A DNA stretch of 64,000 nt, from assembly GCA_965230665.1 (NCBI GenBank), contig CBDDLM010000004.1, positions 3,286,001-3,350,000 on the forward strand, given 5' to 3'. Below are positions 33,884 to 41,805 of the stretch, piece after piece. Source of the DNA: JAGNRR01 sp965230665. GTDB taxonomy: Bacteria; Bacteroidota; Bacteroidia; Chitinophagales; Chitinophagaceae. Position numbers and translations under genes: made by a program. Positions within the stretch are counted from its first letter, which is position 1. The number at the start of each line of letters is the position of its first letter. The notes below the pieces were generated by a model. That model was given only the letters and a program-made list of their open reading frames with translations. It was not told the origin of the DNA and did no database searches.

Positions 33884-35143
33884 ATGACTATATTGATAAA
33901 ACAAGCCATTTTACTCTCCCCGGATAGCAGCCACCATCTGAAAAAAAGGGACATCTTAATTAAGAATGGTAAGATTGAAAAGATTGCTACAAGTATATCT
34001 GTTAAGGCCAATAAAATAATATCGGAGAAGAATTTATACGTTAGTCGAGGTTGGAAAGACCTTTTCGCAGATTTCTGCGACCCCGGGTTTGAACACAAAG
34101 AAGATATCCATTCGGGTATTGCTGCTGCAAAAGCTGGTGGCTATACTGGCATATGCCTTGTACCTAATACAGAGCCAACAATCAGTAGCAAAGCACAGGT
34201 GGACTACATCGCAAGACATAGTCAAAATAGCGGTATTGAATTAATCCCAATCGGCAGTGTTTCTATGGATACGAAGGGCGAACAATTGGCGGAGATGTAT
34301 GATATGAACCATACTGGGGCCAGAGTCTTTAGCGATGGTAAAAAAAGCATTCAATCAGCGGGGCTTTTATTAAAAGCTTTACAATACTTAAAAACGATCA
34401 ATGGAACCTTGATTCAAGTTCCAGATACTCAAAGTATTTCCAAGCATGGACTTATGAATGAAGGGCAACAAAGTACAGCCCTTGGCATGCCAGGTAATCC
34501 AGCAATAGCCGAACATATCCAAATTCAAAGAGACCTTACCCTTTGTGAATATGCAGGAAGTCGAATACACTTTACGGGAATCACAACAAAGAAATCTGTA
34601 GAGCTCATATCGTCAGCTCGTAAGAAAGGAATTCAAGTAAGTTGCTCAGTTTCCCCCTACCATTTATTGTTTACTGATCAGGACTTGTCAGGTTATGATA
34701 CTCAGTATAAAGTCTTTCCTCCATTACGAACAGAACAGGACAGAAAGTATTTGATCAAAGCACTAAGAGAGGGGAAAATTGATGGTGTTGCTTCGCATCA
34801 TTTCCCACAAGATACTGATGCAAAGAAAGTAGAATTTGCCTATGCACAGAATGGTGCAATTAGTTTACAACTTATGTTACCTATGCTACTAAAAGCAGGC
34901 TTTACCGCTGAAGAAATAGCTGGTATTGTTATAGGAGCTTTTAAGAGTGTTGAGGGGTTAGATGCTGAGACAGAGTTCAAAGAGGGGCATCGTGCTGATC
35001 TTACGCTATTTACCACCCAAGGTGAAACGGTTATAAACTCTAAAACAAATCAATCAAAATCGCAAAACACTCCTTTGTTTGAGGAAGTACTTCCTGGCCG
35101 TATTATTGGAACTATTCTAGGAAAAACGTCTAATTTTCTATAA
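33884..35143 (+). CDS. Dihydroorotase homologue lacking metal ligands
   Basis: A 419-residue member of the amidohydrolase/dihydroorotase family by its overall pattern: DPGFEHKEDIHSGIAAAKAGGYT near 65-87, VPNTEPTISSKAQVDYI near 90 and YKVFPPLRTEQDRKYL near 285. The catalytic His-x-His (DxHxHxREPG) is replaced by DLFADFCDPG, the downstream metal His motifs read VPDTQS and HFTGITTK, and the catalytic Asp region is VASHHFPQDTD. It therefore probably lacks zinc and hydrolase activity. Inactive dihydroorotases of this type occur in Bacteroidota, some scaffolding aspartate carbamoyltransferase. The gene starts 4 bases after the BatA-like gene and is followed directly by the DUF4199 gene. Confidence 0.85.
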   Translation: MTILIKQAILLSPDSSHHLKKRDILIKNGKIEKIATSISVKANKIISEKNLYVSRGWKDLFADFCDPGFEHKEDIHSGIAAAKAGGYTGICLVPNTEPTISSKAQVDYIARHSQNSGIELIPIGSVSMDTKGEQLAEMYDMNHTGARVFSDGKKSIQSAGLLLKALQYLKTINGTLIQVPDTQSISKHGLMNEGQQSTALGMPGNPAIAEHIQIQRDLTLCEYAGSRIHFTGITTKKSVELISSARKKGIQVSCSVSPYHLLFTDQDLSGYDTQYKVFPPLRTEQDRKYLIKALREGKIDGVASHHFPQDTDAKKVEFAYAQNGAISLQLMLPMLLKAGFTAEEIAGIVIGAFKSVEGLDAETEFKEGHRADLTLFTTQGETVINSKTNQSKSQNTPLFEEVLPGRIIGTILGKTSNFL

Positions 35144-35533
35144 ATGAAAGGCTATACTCAAATAGGTTTATTGACGGGTGTAATAATTTTATTATTCCAA
35201 GTTTCACTGATTAAATTAGGCATGTCGGCTAGTCCTCTTATCGGTTTCCAATATCTTATATTACTGATTGGGATTTTTATATCTGCTTACTTATACAATA
35301 GAGAAAACAAATTGGTGATACTGGATTTATTCATGATTGGCATTCGAACGATGAGTAGTGCCATAATCATTTTAATCCTTGGTACAGTTTTGTTTTATTT
35401 TATTTTCCCTCGACCTGCAGAGAGTCGTTTTACTTATAATTTAATGATGGTCGTTTTTCCTTTTGGGATGTCTGGTGCGCTTTCTAGCTTTGTAAGTGCT
35501 ATTATTGTAAACAAATTATTACAGAAAACGTGA
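35144..35533 (+). CDS. DUF4199-like small membrane protein
   Basis: A 129-residue protein with four predicted helices: VIILLFQVSL, YLILLIGIFISAYL, SAIIILILGTVLFYFIF and GALSSFVSAIIV. Between helices 2 and 3 lies YNRENKLVILDLFMIGIRTM, which matches DUF4199 proteins of Bacteroidota. Its ATG directly abuts the dihydroorotase-homologue stop and its stop overlaps the glycosyltransferase GTG by 4 bases, so it is translationally tied to both. This gene order recurs in the phylum. Function is unknown; a link to the glycosyltransferase is plausible. Confidence 0.8.
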   Translation: MKGYTQIGLLTGVIILLFQVSLIKLGMSASPLIGFQYLILLIGIFISAYLYNRENKLVILDLFMIGIRTMSSAIIILILGTVLFYFIFPRPAESRFTYNLMMVVFPFGMSGALSSFVSAIIVNKLLQKT

Positions 35534-36462
35534 ATGTAAGCCTTGTTATACCAGCATATAATGAAGAAGAGTCGTTGCCTGAACTCTTGCAATGGATAGA
35601 ACGTGTTGTAAAAGAGCATAATTATTCTTACGAAGTTATATTTATTGACGATGGAAGCAGAGATAATACATGGGAGATTATAGAGAGGTTATCTGCTGAG
35701 AATAGTCATATTCGTGCTATTAAGTTTCAAAGAAACTACGGAAAAAGCCCAGCCTTGAACGAAGGTTTTAAACTAGCTCAGGGAGACTACGTTATTACTA
35801 TGGATGCTGACTTACAGGATAGCCCCGATGAAATACCTGAATTAATAAAAGTGCTGGAAGAAGGAAAATATGATTTAGTGAGTGGATGGAAAAAAGTAAG
35901 ACATGATAATAAACTCACCAAAAACCTACCATCAAAACTTTATAATGGTGTAACGGGTAAAATGAGTGGTATTAAACTTCACGACATGAATTGTGGACTC
36001 AAAATATACCGTAAGGAAGTTGTCAAGAGTATTGAGATTTTTGGTGAAATGCACCGGTATATACCGGTATTGGCAAAAGCAGCAGGTTTTGATCGCATTG
36101 GAGAAAAGCCTGTTATCCATCAAAAACGAAAATACGGCACAAGCAAATTTGGAATGGAACGTTTTGTAAACGGCTTTCTAGATTTGTCTACTATTCTGTT
36201 TATAACAAGATATGGTCGTAAACCCATGCATCTTTTTGGACTCTGGGGAAGTCTTATTTTTTTCGTAGGATTTCTGATGATTGCCTATCTAATCATTTCG
36301 AAGTTTGCTTGGGGTACCCATATTGTTAGCCGGCCTGCATTCTACATATCATTAACTACTATGATTTTGGGAACACAATTCTTTTTAGCAGGTTTTATTG
36401 GAGAACTGATTAACCGCAGAAGTCCTGATCGAGATAAGTACTTGGTTGAAAAAACTATTTAG
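35530..36462 (+). CDS. Family 2 glycosyltransferase, DPMS/GtrB-like
   Basis: A 310-residue membrane enzyme starting at GTG, overlapping the DUF4199 stop by 4 bases. The GT-A core begins SLVIPAYNEEESLPELL; the nucleotide-binding FIDDGSRDNTW lies near 38-48 and the DxD-type MDADLQDSPDE near 96. KYGTSKFGMERF near 200 is typical of polyprenyl-phosphate sugar transferases. Two C-terminal helices lie at about 232-255 and 270-295. It probably transfers a sugar from a nucleotide donor to undecaprenyl phosphate for envelope modification. The exact sugar is unknown. Confidence 0.92.
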   Translation: MNVSLVIPAYNEEESLPELLQWIERVVKEHNYSYEVIFIDDGSRDNTWEIIERLSAENSHIRAIKFQRNYGKSPALNEGFKLAQGDYVITMDADLQDSPDEIPELIKVLEEGKYDLVSGWKKVRHDNKLTKNLPSKLYNGVTGKMSGIKLHDMNCGLKIYRKEVVKSIEIFGEMHRYIPVLAKAAGFDRIGEKPVIHQKRKYGTSKFGMERFVNGFLDLSTILFITRYGRKPMHLFGLWGSLIFFVGFLMIAYLIISKFAWGTHIVSRPAFYISLTTMILGTQFFLAGFIGELINRRSPDRDKYLVEKTI

Positions 36463-36545
36463 CCCCCCCTTACTAAGCAAGGTTATACTACTTTGGTGTA
36501 GTTCTTTTGAGTTGTAACTCATTCTTTATTGTGCTAAATTGCACT

Positions 36546-37967
36546 ATGCCTTTCTACACCAACTTAGATATCAAACCTAATGATTTACCAGAAGAAAAGA
36601 TTAGGAAACAACGGACTATTAAAAATATAAAAAAGCTGCGTCATCATTTAAAGGCTCACTTTACAAGGTCTAGAAAAAAAGAAGTTGGGGCTGAAATCTC
36701 GCCAAAAACAATTCGAATAGCTACATGGAATTTAAGAGAGTTCGGTGGTAAAAAATATAAAGGGCGAAAACATGAAGAGCTGTGTTATATTGCTGAAATC
36801 ATTTCGCACTTTGAATTAATTGCTCTTCAAGAAGTTCGATCAAATTTGTCAGAATTAAAACGGCTTATTAGAATATTGGGGCCCGACTGGAAATACATCG
36901 CTACGGATGTTACAGATGGAAGTGCTGGAAATAATGAACGTATGGTCTTTCTTTATAACAGAGACTATGTTTCGTTTAGAAATATTGCTGGGGAACTAAC
37001 GCTTCAAGAAAATGATAAAGTAAGAGCTTCTTTTGGAGAACGAATTAAGTTGACTAATGGAATAAACATTAACCTAAATGAAGCAATTGATGGCACCTTT
37101 AAAGGACGCGTTGAAAAAAATAAAGGAGGTTACAGACTTAGTGCGGATTTAGAAATCCCTTTACAAAAGAGTAGCAATATCAAAATTCCTACAAGCTCTT
37201 TCTTGACTATAAAGAAAGGGACTAAAATTGCGTCTAATGAAAAAGTAAGCCTTTCCCGTGGAGGCAGAGGTAAACTAAAAGTAGAAGTGCACCAATCCAC
37301 GATTCAAGGAGCAAATTATGCGGTAAGATTACCAGAAAATTCATTCGATGATAGCTTTAAACAATTTGCCCGTTCTCCCTTCTTAATTTCGTTTCAAGCT
37401 GGATGGTTAAAGTTGAATCTTTGTACGGTGCATATCTATTATGGTAGCGCGACCGACGAGAATAAACTAAAACAACGAAAGAAAGAAATCGAACTCTTAA
37501 CAAAATCTCTAGCCAAAAAAGCTCAAAGAGAATTTAAAGATGATCATGAGTCTTTTTTAGGAGTCTTAGGTGACTTCAATATTATTGGTAAAGGACACCC
37601 TACTATGGATGCCTTAGAAAGCAATGGGTTCAAAATACCAGAAGCACTTAAGTCTATACCTGGCAGCAATGTGGCTCGTAACAAGGCATATGATCAAATC
37701 GCATTTTGGAAACCAGACTCCAAAAAAAGCTATTCAAAACTCGATATTATGAGTGCTAACATATTTGATTTTTTTAAGTATGTTTTTAAGGATGGAGACG
37801 AAGCTGAATATAGAAAAGAAGCAGCCTATAACGGACTGACAAGTAAAACAAAATATGAACAATGGCGCACTTATAAGATGTCTGACCATCTACCGATGTG
37901 GATAGAGCTTCGCACTAATTTCAATAATGAATATCTGGACTATTTAGAAAAGAAAAACAACAAGTAG
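36546..37967 (+). CDS. Endonuclease/exonuclease/phosphatase-family protein with insertion
   Basis: A 473-residue protein; the start is placed at the ATG encoding MPFYTNLD because the upstream 13 codons add nothing family-like. Metal and catalytic motifs are present: IRIATWNLREFGG near 57-68, ALQEVRSN near 97, LGDFNIIG near 342 and SDHLPMWIEL near 448. Between about residues 155 and 280 lies an insertion that is rich in Lys, Glu and Asn and shows no recognised domain. No signal peptide or T9SS tail is visible, so it may be cytoplasmic, unlike the related gene at 21785. The substrate, DNA or phospho-ester, is unknown. Confidence 0.85.
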   Translation: MPFYTNLDIKPNDLPEEKIRKQRTIKNIKKLRHHLKAHFTRSRKKEVGAEISPKTIRIATWNLREFGGKKYKGRKHEELCYIAEIISHFELIALQEVRSNLSELKRLIRILGPDWKYIATDVTDGSAGNNERMVFLYNRDYVSFRNIAGELTLQENDKVRASFGERIKLTNGININLNEAIDGTFKGRVEKNKGGYRLSADLEIPLQKSSNIKIPTSSFLTIKKGTKIASNEKVSLSRGGRGKLKVEVHQSTIQGANYAVRLPENSFDDSFKQFARSPFLISFQAGWLKLNLCTVHIYYGSATDENKLKQRKKEIELLTKSLAKKAQREFKDDHESFLGVLGDFNIIGKGHPTMDALESNGFKIPEALKSIPGSNVARNKAYDQIAFWKPDSKKSYSKLDIMSANIFDFFKYVFKDGDEAEYRKEAAYNGLTSKTKYEQWRTYKMSDHLPMWIELRTNFNNEYLDYLEKKNNK

Positions 37968-38008
37968 TGTTTTAACTTATGAAATAGCCTTATCTCCCCT
38001 GCCCTTCC

Positions 38009-38016
38009 TACTTTTG
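38009..38016 (+). promoter_or_regulatory. -7 promoter element of the TonB-receptor gene
   Basis: TACTTTTG is a perfect TAnnTTTG, 7 bases before the ATG at 38024. Confidence 0.55.
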
Positions 38017-38023
38017 CGCACCT

Positions 38024-40468
38024 ATGAAATATGCTCTCAGTGTTTTATATGTTTTTTTAGCTCATATAGCCCTTTCTCAAGGACAGCTTAGCGGTACAAT
38101 TGTTGATAGTAAAACAAAAAAGGCTTTACCATTTGCTTCCATTACAATAAAAAATATTGAAAGTGCAGAGATTCTAGGGACTAAAGCCGATATGAAAGGG
38201 AATTTTAGAATATCTAAAATCCCTTATGGAGTTTATTCAGCCCAGTTGAGTTTTGTAGGCTACAAAACCAAGCCTATTCAGAATATTCGGATTTCTCAGT
38301 ACAATAAAAAACCTAAATTAGGTACAATTGAATTGGATAAAAAGAATAAGAAGCTTGGTACCGTGGTTATAGAATATGAACAAAAAAATATTGACATCAA
38401 GGCCGATAAGAAAGTATTTAATGTAGAGAAAAATATAGCCGCAGAGGGCGGTACACTTGAAGATGTTCTAAGAAATGTACCCAGTGTAACACTTGGTGCC
38501 GATGGTAGCGTCTCACTTAGGGGCAAGAGCAATGTAACAATTTTAGTAGATGGTAAGCAAAATCCTTTATTTGCAGATCTAGAGACGGCCTTACAAAGTA
38601 TACCTGCAGAGAATATTAAGAGTATTGAAGTAATAACGAACCCTTCCTCTAAATATGAAGCCCAAGGTCTGGGTGGTATTATTAATATCGTAATGAAAGA
38701 AGGTAAACGAAAAAAAGGATTTAGCGGATCAGTTAATGTAGGTGCTAAGTACAACTGGCGTGCGAATGCTGGAATTAATTTGAACTATCGTCCTTCGACT
38801 AAACTGGCTTTTTTTCTAAACGCTAATGGTGGATTGGGTAATGTATGGGAAGAGAATGAATATACACGAACAAGTTTTGTAAGTGACGAAACTTATGAAT
38901 CTGATGCATATAAAACACGAACTCCAAGAAGAAGTTTTGTTAGTTTAGGTGTTGAGTATAAACTTGACAAACGAAATAAACTAATCTGGACAAACTCTGC
39001 TTTTCGTGGTAGTTTTGATGGAGATAACTTAACGAAGATATACATTCGAGATAACCCGACTACTTTAAGCGAATATTGGGATAGAAATAATATATATAAC
39101 GCTAAGCCTTCCAACACGACAACAAATCTTAAATATATTCGTTCCTATGATAGAGAGCGGCAAAGGCTGAGTGTAGAAGCTAATTTTAGTAAGCGTTCCT
39201 ATATAAGAAAAAGCGATTATAGTACTGCAATATTCGATGGACAGAACAATAGAATTAATGGTTTTGTACAAAGAAACCCCATAGACGGGGGGAATACGAA
39301 TGGAGCGTTTCAGATAGACTATGAACACCCAATTGGTAAAAATGGAAAGCTAGAAATAGGTGAAAGAACGTATCTAATGGATTTTTACTCCGAGAATTTC
39401 CCAACGATTCAATTTGATAATCAGCAAGAGCAGTTCGAGAGTATTCTCAAGAACGATTTTGATTTTCTGCAACAAGTACATGGCGCTTACGTAAATTATT
39501 CTACAAAATATCATAGTTATTCCTTTCAGTTTGGGCTTCGAGGTGAGTATTTTCAATATAATGGAACTGCTGCGCAACTAGGAAGTCAAGAGTTTAAAAC
39601 AGATTATTTGAGCCTTTTTCCAAGTGCCTTCATAACGAAAAAGGTCGACGAAACAAGTGACTTAAGTTTGAGTTATTCAAGAAGGGTTAATAGACCCAAT
39701 TTTTTTCAACTTCTTCCATATATTAGGGTTAACAGTCCGCTCGATACGAGCATTGGTAACCCAAGTTTAAATCCTGAATTTATAAATGCATTCGAATTAG
39801 GATATAGTAAAAGCTATGGTAAGGAAAGCACTTTATTTCTAAGCTTATATTATCAATTAACGGATAATATCATCCAACGTTTCAGGCGTTTTAATCCTGA
39901 CGGATCCACATTTTCTCAGACACAAAACCTAGCGAGTGGTAGTACGTTTGGTTTGGAAATTACTAATCAATTTGTCGTAAAAAAAGGTTGGGATATTACA
40001 TTAAATGCAAACGGATTTAGAAACATCATTAATGGGAATACAAGCTCAAATGATCAAGACTTTGATGGTTATGGAGGTTTTGTTAAATTGATAAACAACA
40101 CAAAAATTGGTAAAACATGGCAATTACAGGTCTCTGGGAATTATTATGCTCCGAAAGTAATTGTTCAAGGGACTAGACTAGCCTATGGATTTATGGATTT
40201 TGCTATAAAAAAATCTTTCTTCGATAAACAGCTTAACCTAACCTTAATGGCCAGTGATATTTTCAACTCCAATGAAACTATTACTGAGTTCAACTTATTC
40301 CCAAATCAGTTTCAAACGACTCGTCGAAATAAACAAACACAATTCTTTGGATTTAACTTAAGCTACAGATTTCCTAAAACCAGTAAGGGTGGCTATAGCA
40401 GTAGAAATAGAAAAAGCACAAAAGATCGAAATGACAATTTGAAAGATGGTGACAGCGGAGGTTATTAA
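38024..40468 (+). CDS. TonB-dependent receptor-like outer-membrane protein
   Basis: An 814-residue protein with a signal peptide ending near ALSQG. Residues about 22-110 form a carboxypeptidase-D-regulatory-like domain (GTIVDSKTKKALPFASITIKN). The plug at about 125-230 has NVPSVTLGADGSVSLRGKSN and ILVDGKQNP. A large beta barrel fills the rest, with Tyr- and Asn-rich strands such as LSLSYSRRVNRPNFFQLLPY and a terminal barrel strand FGFNLSYRF. The C-terminal 25 residues are a Lys/Arg/Ser-rich periplasmic tail. It is the outer-membrane-family 41 type of Bacteroidota receptor. There is no SusD-like partner, so the ligand is probably a metal chelate or peptide rather than a glycan. Confidence 0.9.
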   Translation: MKYALSVLYVFLAHIALSQGQLSGTIVDSKTKKALPFASITIKNIESAEILGTKADMKGNFRISKIPYGVYSAQLSFVGYKTKPIQNIRISQYNKKPKLGTIELDKKNKKLGTVVIEYEQKNIDIKADKKVFNVEKNIAAEGGTLEDVLRNVPSVTLGADGSVSLRGKSNVTILVDGKQNPLFADLETALQSIPAENIKSIEVITNPSSKYEAQGLGGIINIVMKEGKRKKGFSGSVNVGAKYNWRANAGINLNYRPSTKLAFFLNANGGLGNVWEENEYTRTSFVSDETYESDAYKTRTPRRSFVSLGVEYKLDKRNKLIWTNSAFRGSFDGDNLTKIYIRDNPTTLSEYWDRNNIYNAKPSNTTTNLKYIRSYDRERQRLSVEANFSKRSYIRKSDYSTAIFDGQNNRINGFVQRNPIDGGNTNGAFQIDYEHPIGKNGKLEIGERTYLMDFYSENFPTIQFDNQQEQFESILKNDFDFLQQVHGAYVNYSTKYHSYSFQFGLRGEYFQYNGTAAQLGSQEFKTDYLSLFPSAFITKKVDETSDLSLSYSRRVNRPNFFQLLPYIRVNSPLDTSIGNPSLNPEFINAFELGYSKSYGKESTLFLSLYYQLTDNIIQRFRRFNPDGSTFSQTQNLASGSTFGLEITNQFVVKKGWDITLNANGFRNIINGNTSSNDQDFDGYGGFVKLINNTKIGKTWQLQVSGNYYAPKVIVQGTRLAYGFMDFAIKKSFFDKQLNLTLMASDIFNSNETITEFNLFPNQFQTTRRNKQTQFFGFNLSYRFPKTSKGGYSSRNRKSTKDRNDNLKDGDSGGY

Positions 40469-40485
40469 ATATTGCATGCTTCTTG

Positions 40486-40516
40486 TTGACATAAAAAACG
40501 AAAACGGCTAACTTTG
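40486..40516 (+). promoter_or_regulatory. folA promoter
   Basis: TAACTTTG at 40509-40516 is a perfect TAnnTTTG, with TTG at 40486-40488 and a 20-base spacer. It ends 7 bases before the folA ATG. Confidence 0.7.
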
Positions 40517-40523
40517 TCAACTT

Positions 40524-41021
40524 ATGACGATATCTGCGATTGTAGCTTTTTCTGATAATAACGTAATAGGTATTAATAATGAATTGCCTTGGCACCTCCC
40601 GAATGATTTAAAGTTTTTTAAAAGAATAACTAGTAATCATACGATTATAATGGGACGTAAAACATTTGAATCTATAGGAAAGCCATTACCCAATAGAGAG
40701 AATATCGTCGTATCAAGAAATCCGAATTATAGAGCAGATGGAGTTCGTTGTTTTGATAGTATTAGTGCGTCCATTAAATATTGTGAAAACAAGGCGAAAG
40801 ATGAGATATTCTTTATTGGAGGAGCTCAAATATATGAAGCTTGTTTACCCTGGACAGACCAACTTTATATAACTCGTGTTCACACCCAAATTGATCATGG
40901 AACTGCTTTCTTTCCAGAGATCCAATGGAATAGTTGGAGTTTAATTAAAAAAGAAACGCAAAAGCGTGATGATAAAAACGCTTTTGATCACACCTTTGAG
41001 ATTTATAAAAGAAGTGAGTAA
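40524..41021 (+). CDS. folA: Dihydrofolate reductase
   Basis: A 165-residue enzyme that reduces dihydrofolate to tetrahydrofolate with NADPH. Motifs are ISAIVAFSDNNVIGINNELPWHLPNDLKFF at the N-terminus (cut here to its recognisable core NNELPWHLPNDL), TIIMGRKTFESIGKPLPNR near 42-60, and IFFIGGAQIYEACLPW near 92-107. The catalytic Asp lies in HLPNDLKF near 28. The length is typical. The following methyltransferase starts 8 bases before this stop in another frame, so the pair is probably a short operon. Confidence 0.95.
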   Translation: MTISAIVAFSDNNVIGINNELPWHLPNDLKFFKRITSNHTIIMGRKTFESIGKPLPNRENIVVSRNPNYRADGVRCFDSISASIKYCENKAKDEIFFIGGAQIYEACLPWTDQLYITRVHTQIDHGTAFFPEIQWNSWSLIKKETQKRDDKNAFDHTFEIYKRSE

Positions 41022-41802
41022 ACGTCATTTAGTATCATCGTATCTAAAGTATGTTATACGGGCTAAAGGCTCTCATGGCACACATTCCCCTTTCGTCTTC
41101 TCGTTTATCAATGAGGTACTTCGAGACCGGCGTACGTTTTATGCTTTTGAAGAGATTGAGGAACTGCGATCTAAACTACTAAACAGTTCCGAAGAACTCG
41201 AAATAACAGATTTTGGTGCTGGTTCTTTACATCATAAACAAAGTAAACGTAAGATAAGTGAAATCGCTAGAAACGCTGGCAGATCAAAGAAATACGGTGA
41301 GTTGTTGTTTAGAATAGCTAACTATTTTGAGTTAAACAACATTTTAGAACTAGGCACTTCTCTCGGTTTGGGTACCTGCTATCTTGCCAAGGCTAGAGAA
41401 AAGAGTCAGATCATAACTCTAGAAGGTTGCCCTGCTATTCATGAACAGGCAAGAGCTAATTTTCAATCCATTGGTATTAGTAATGTGAATCCCTATTTGG
41501 GGAATTTTGATGACATCTTAGATAAAGTACTTGAAGCTTATCCTCGATTTGATTTAATCTTTGTAGATGGAAACCATCGTAAAGTGCCAACGCTTCGATA
41601 TTTTGATCTGATAAAAAAATATGTACACCCAAACTCACTCATCATATTCGACGATATTCATTGGAGTGCTGAAATGAGTGAAGCATGGGATATCATAAAA
41701 AAAGACCCTCAAGTGAAGGTCTCAATAGATCTGTTTCAGTTTGGTCTCGTGTTCTTTATGAAAGAAATAAAAGAAAAACAGTCTTTTACGCTAAGGTTTT
41801 AA
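41014..41802 (+). CDS. SAM-dependent methyltransferase-like protein
   Basis: A protein of about 262 residues starting at a GTG 8 bases before the folA stop; a longer frame begins at 40966 but overlaps folA more. The SAM-binding motif NILELGTSLGLGTCYLA lies near 107-122, the acidic residue of motif II is TLEGCP near 136, and FDLIFVDGNHRKV near 182 matches O-methyltransferase-like enzymes. An N-terminal segment SHGTHSPFVFSFINEVL is common to a Bacteroidota-specific group of unknown substrate. No metal-binding triad of catechol methyltransferases is obvious. The gene ends 3 bases before the convergent M16 protease stop. Confidence 0.85.
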   Translation: MSKRHLVSSYLKYVIRAKGSHGTHSPFVFSFINEVLRDRRTFYAFEEIEELRSKLLNSSEELEITDFGAGSLHHKQSKRKISEIARNAGRSKKYGELLFRIANYFELNNILELGTSLGLGTCYLAKAREKSQIITLEGCPAIHEQARANFQSIGISNVNPYLGNFDDILDKVLEAYPRFDLIFVDGNHRKVPTLRYFDLIKKYVHPNSLIIFDDIHWSAEMSEAWDIIKKDPQVKVSIDLFQFGLVFFMKEIKEKQSFTLRF

Positions 41803-41805
41803 GTA

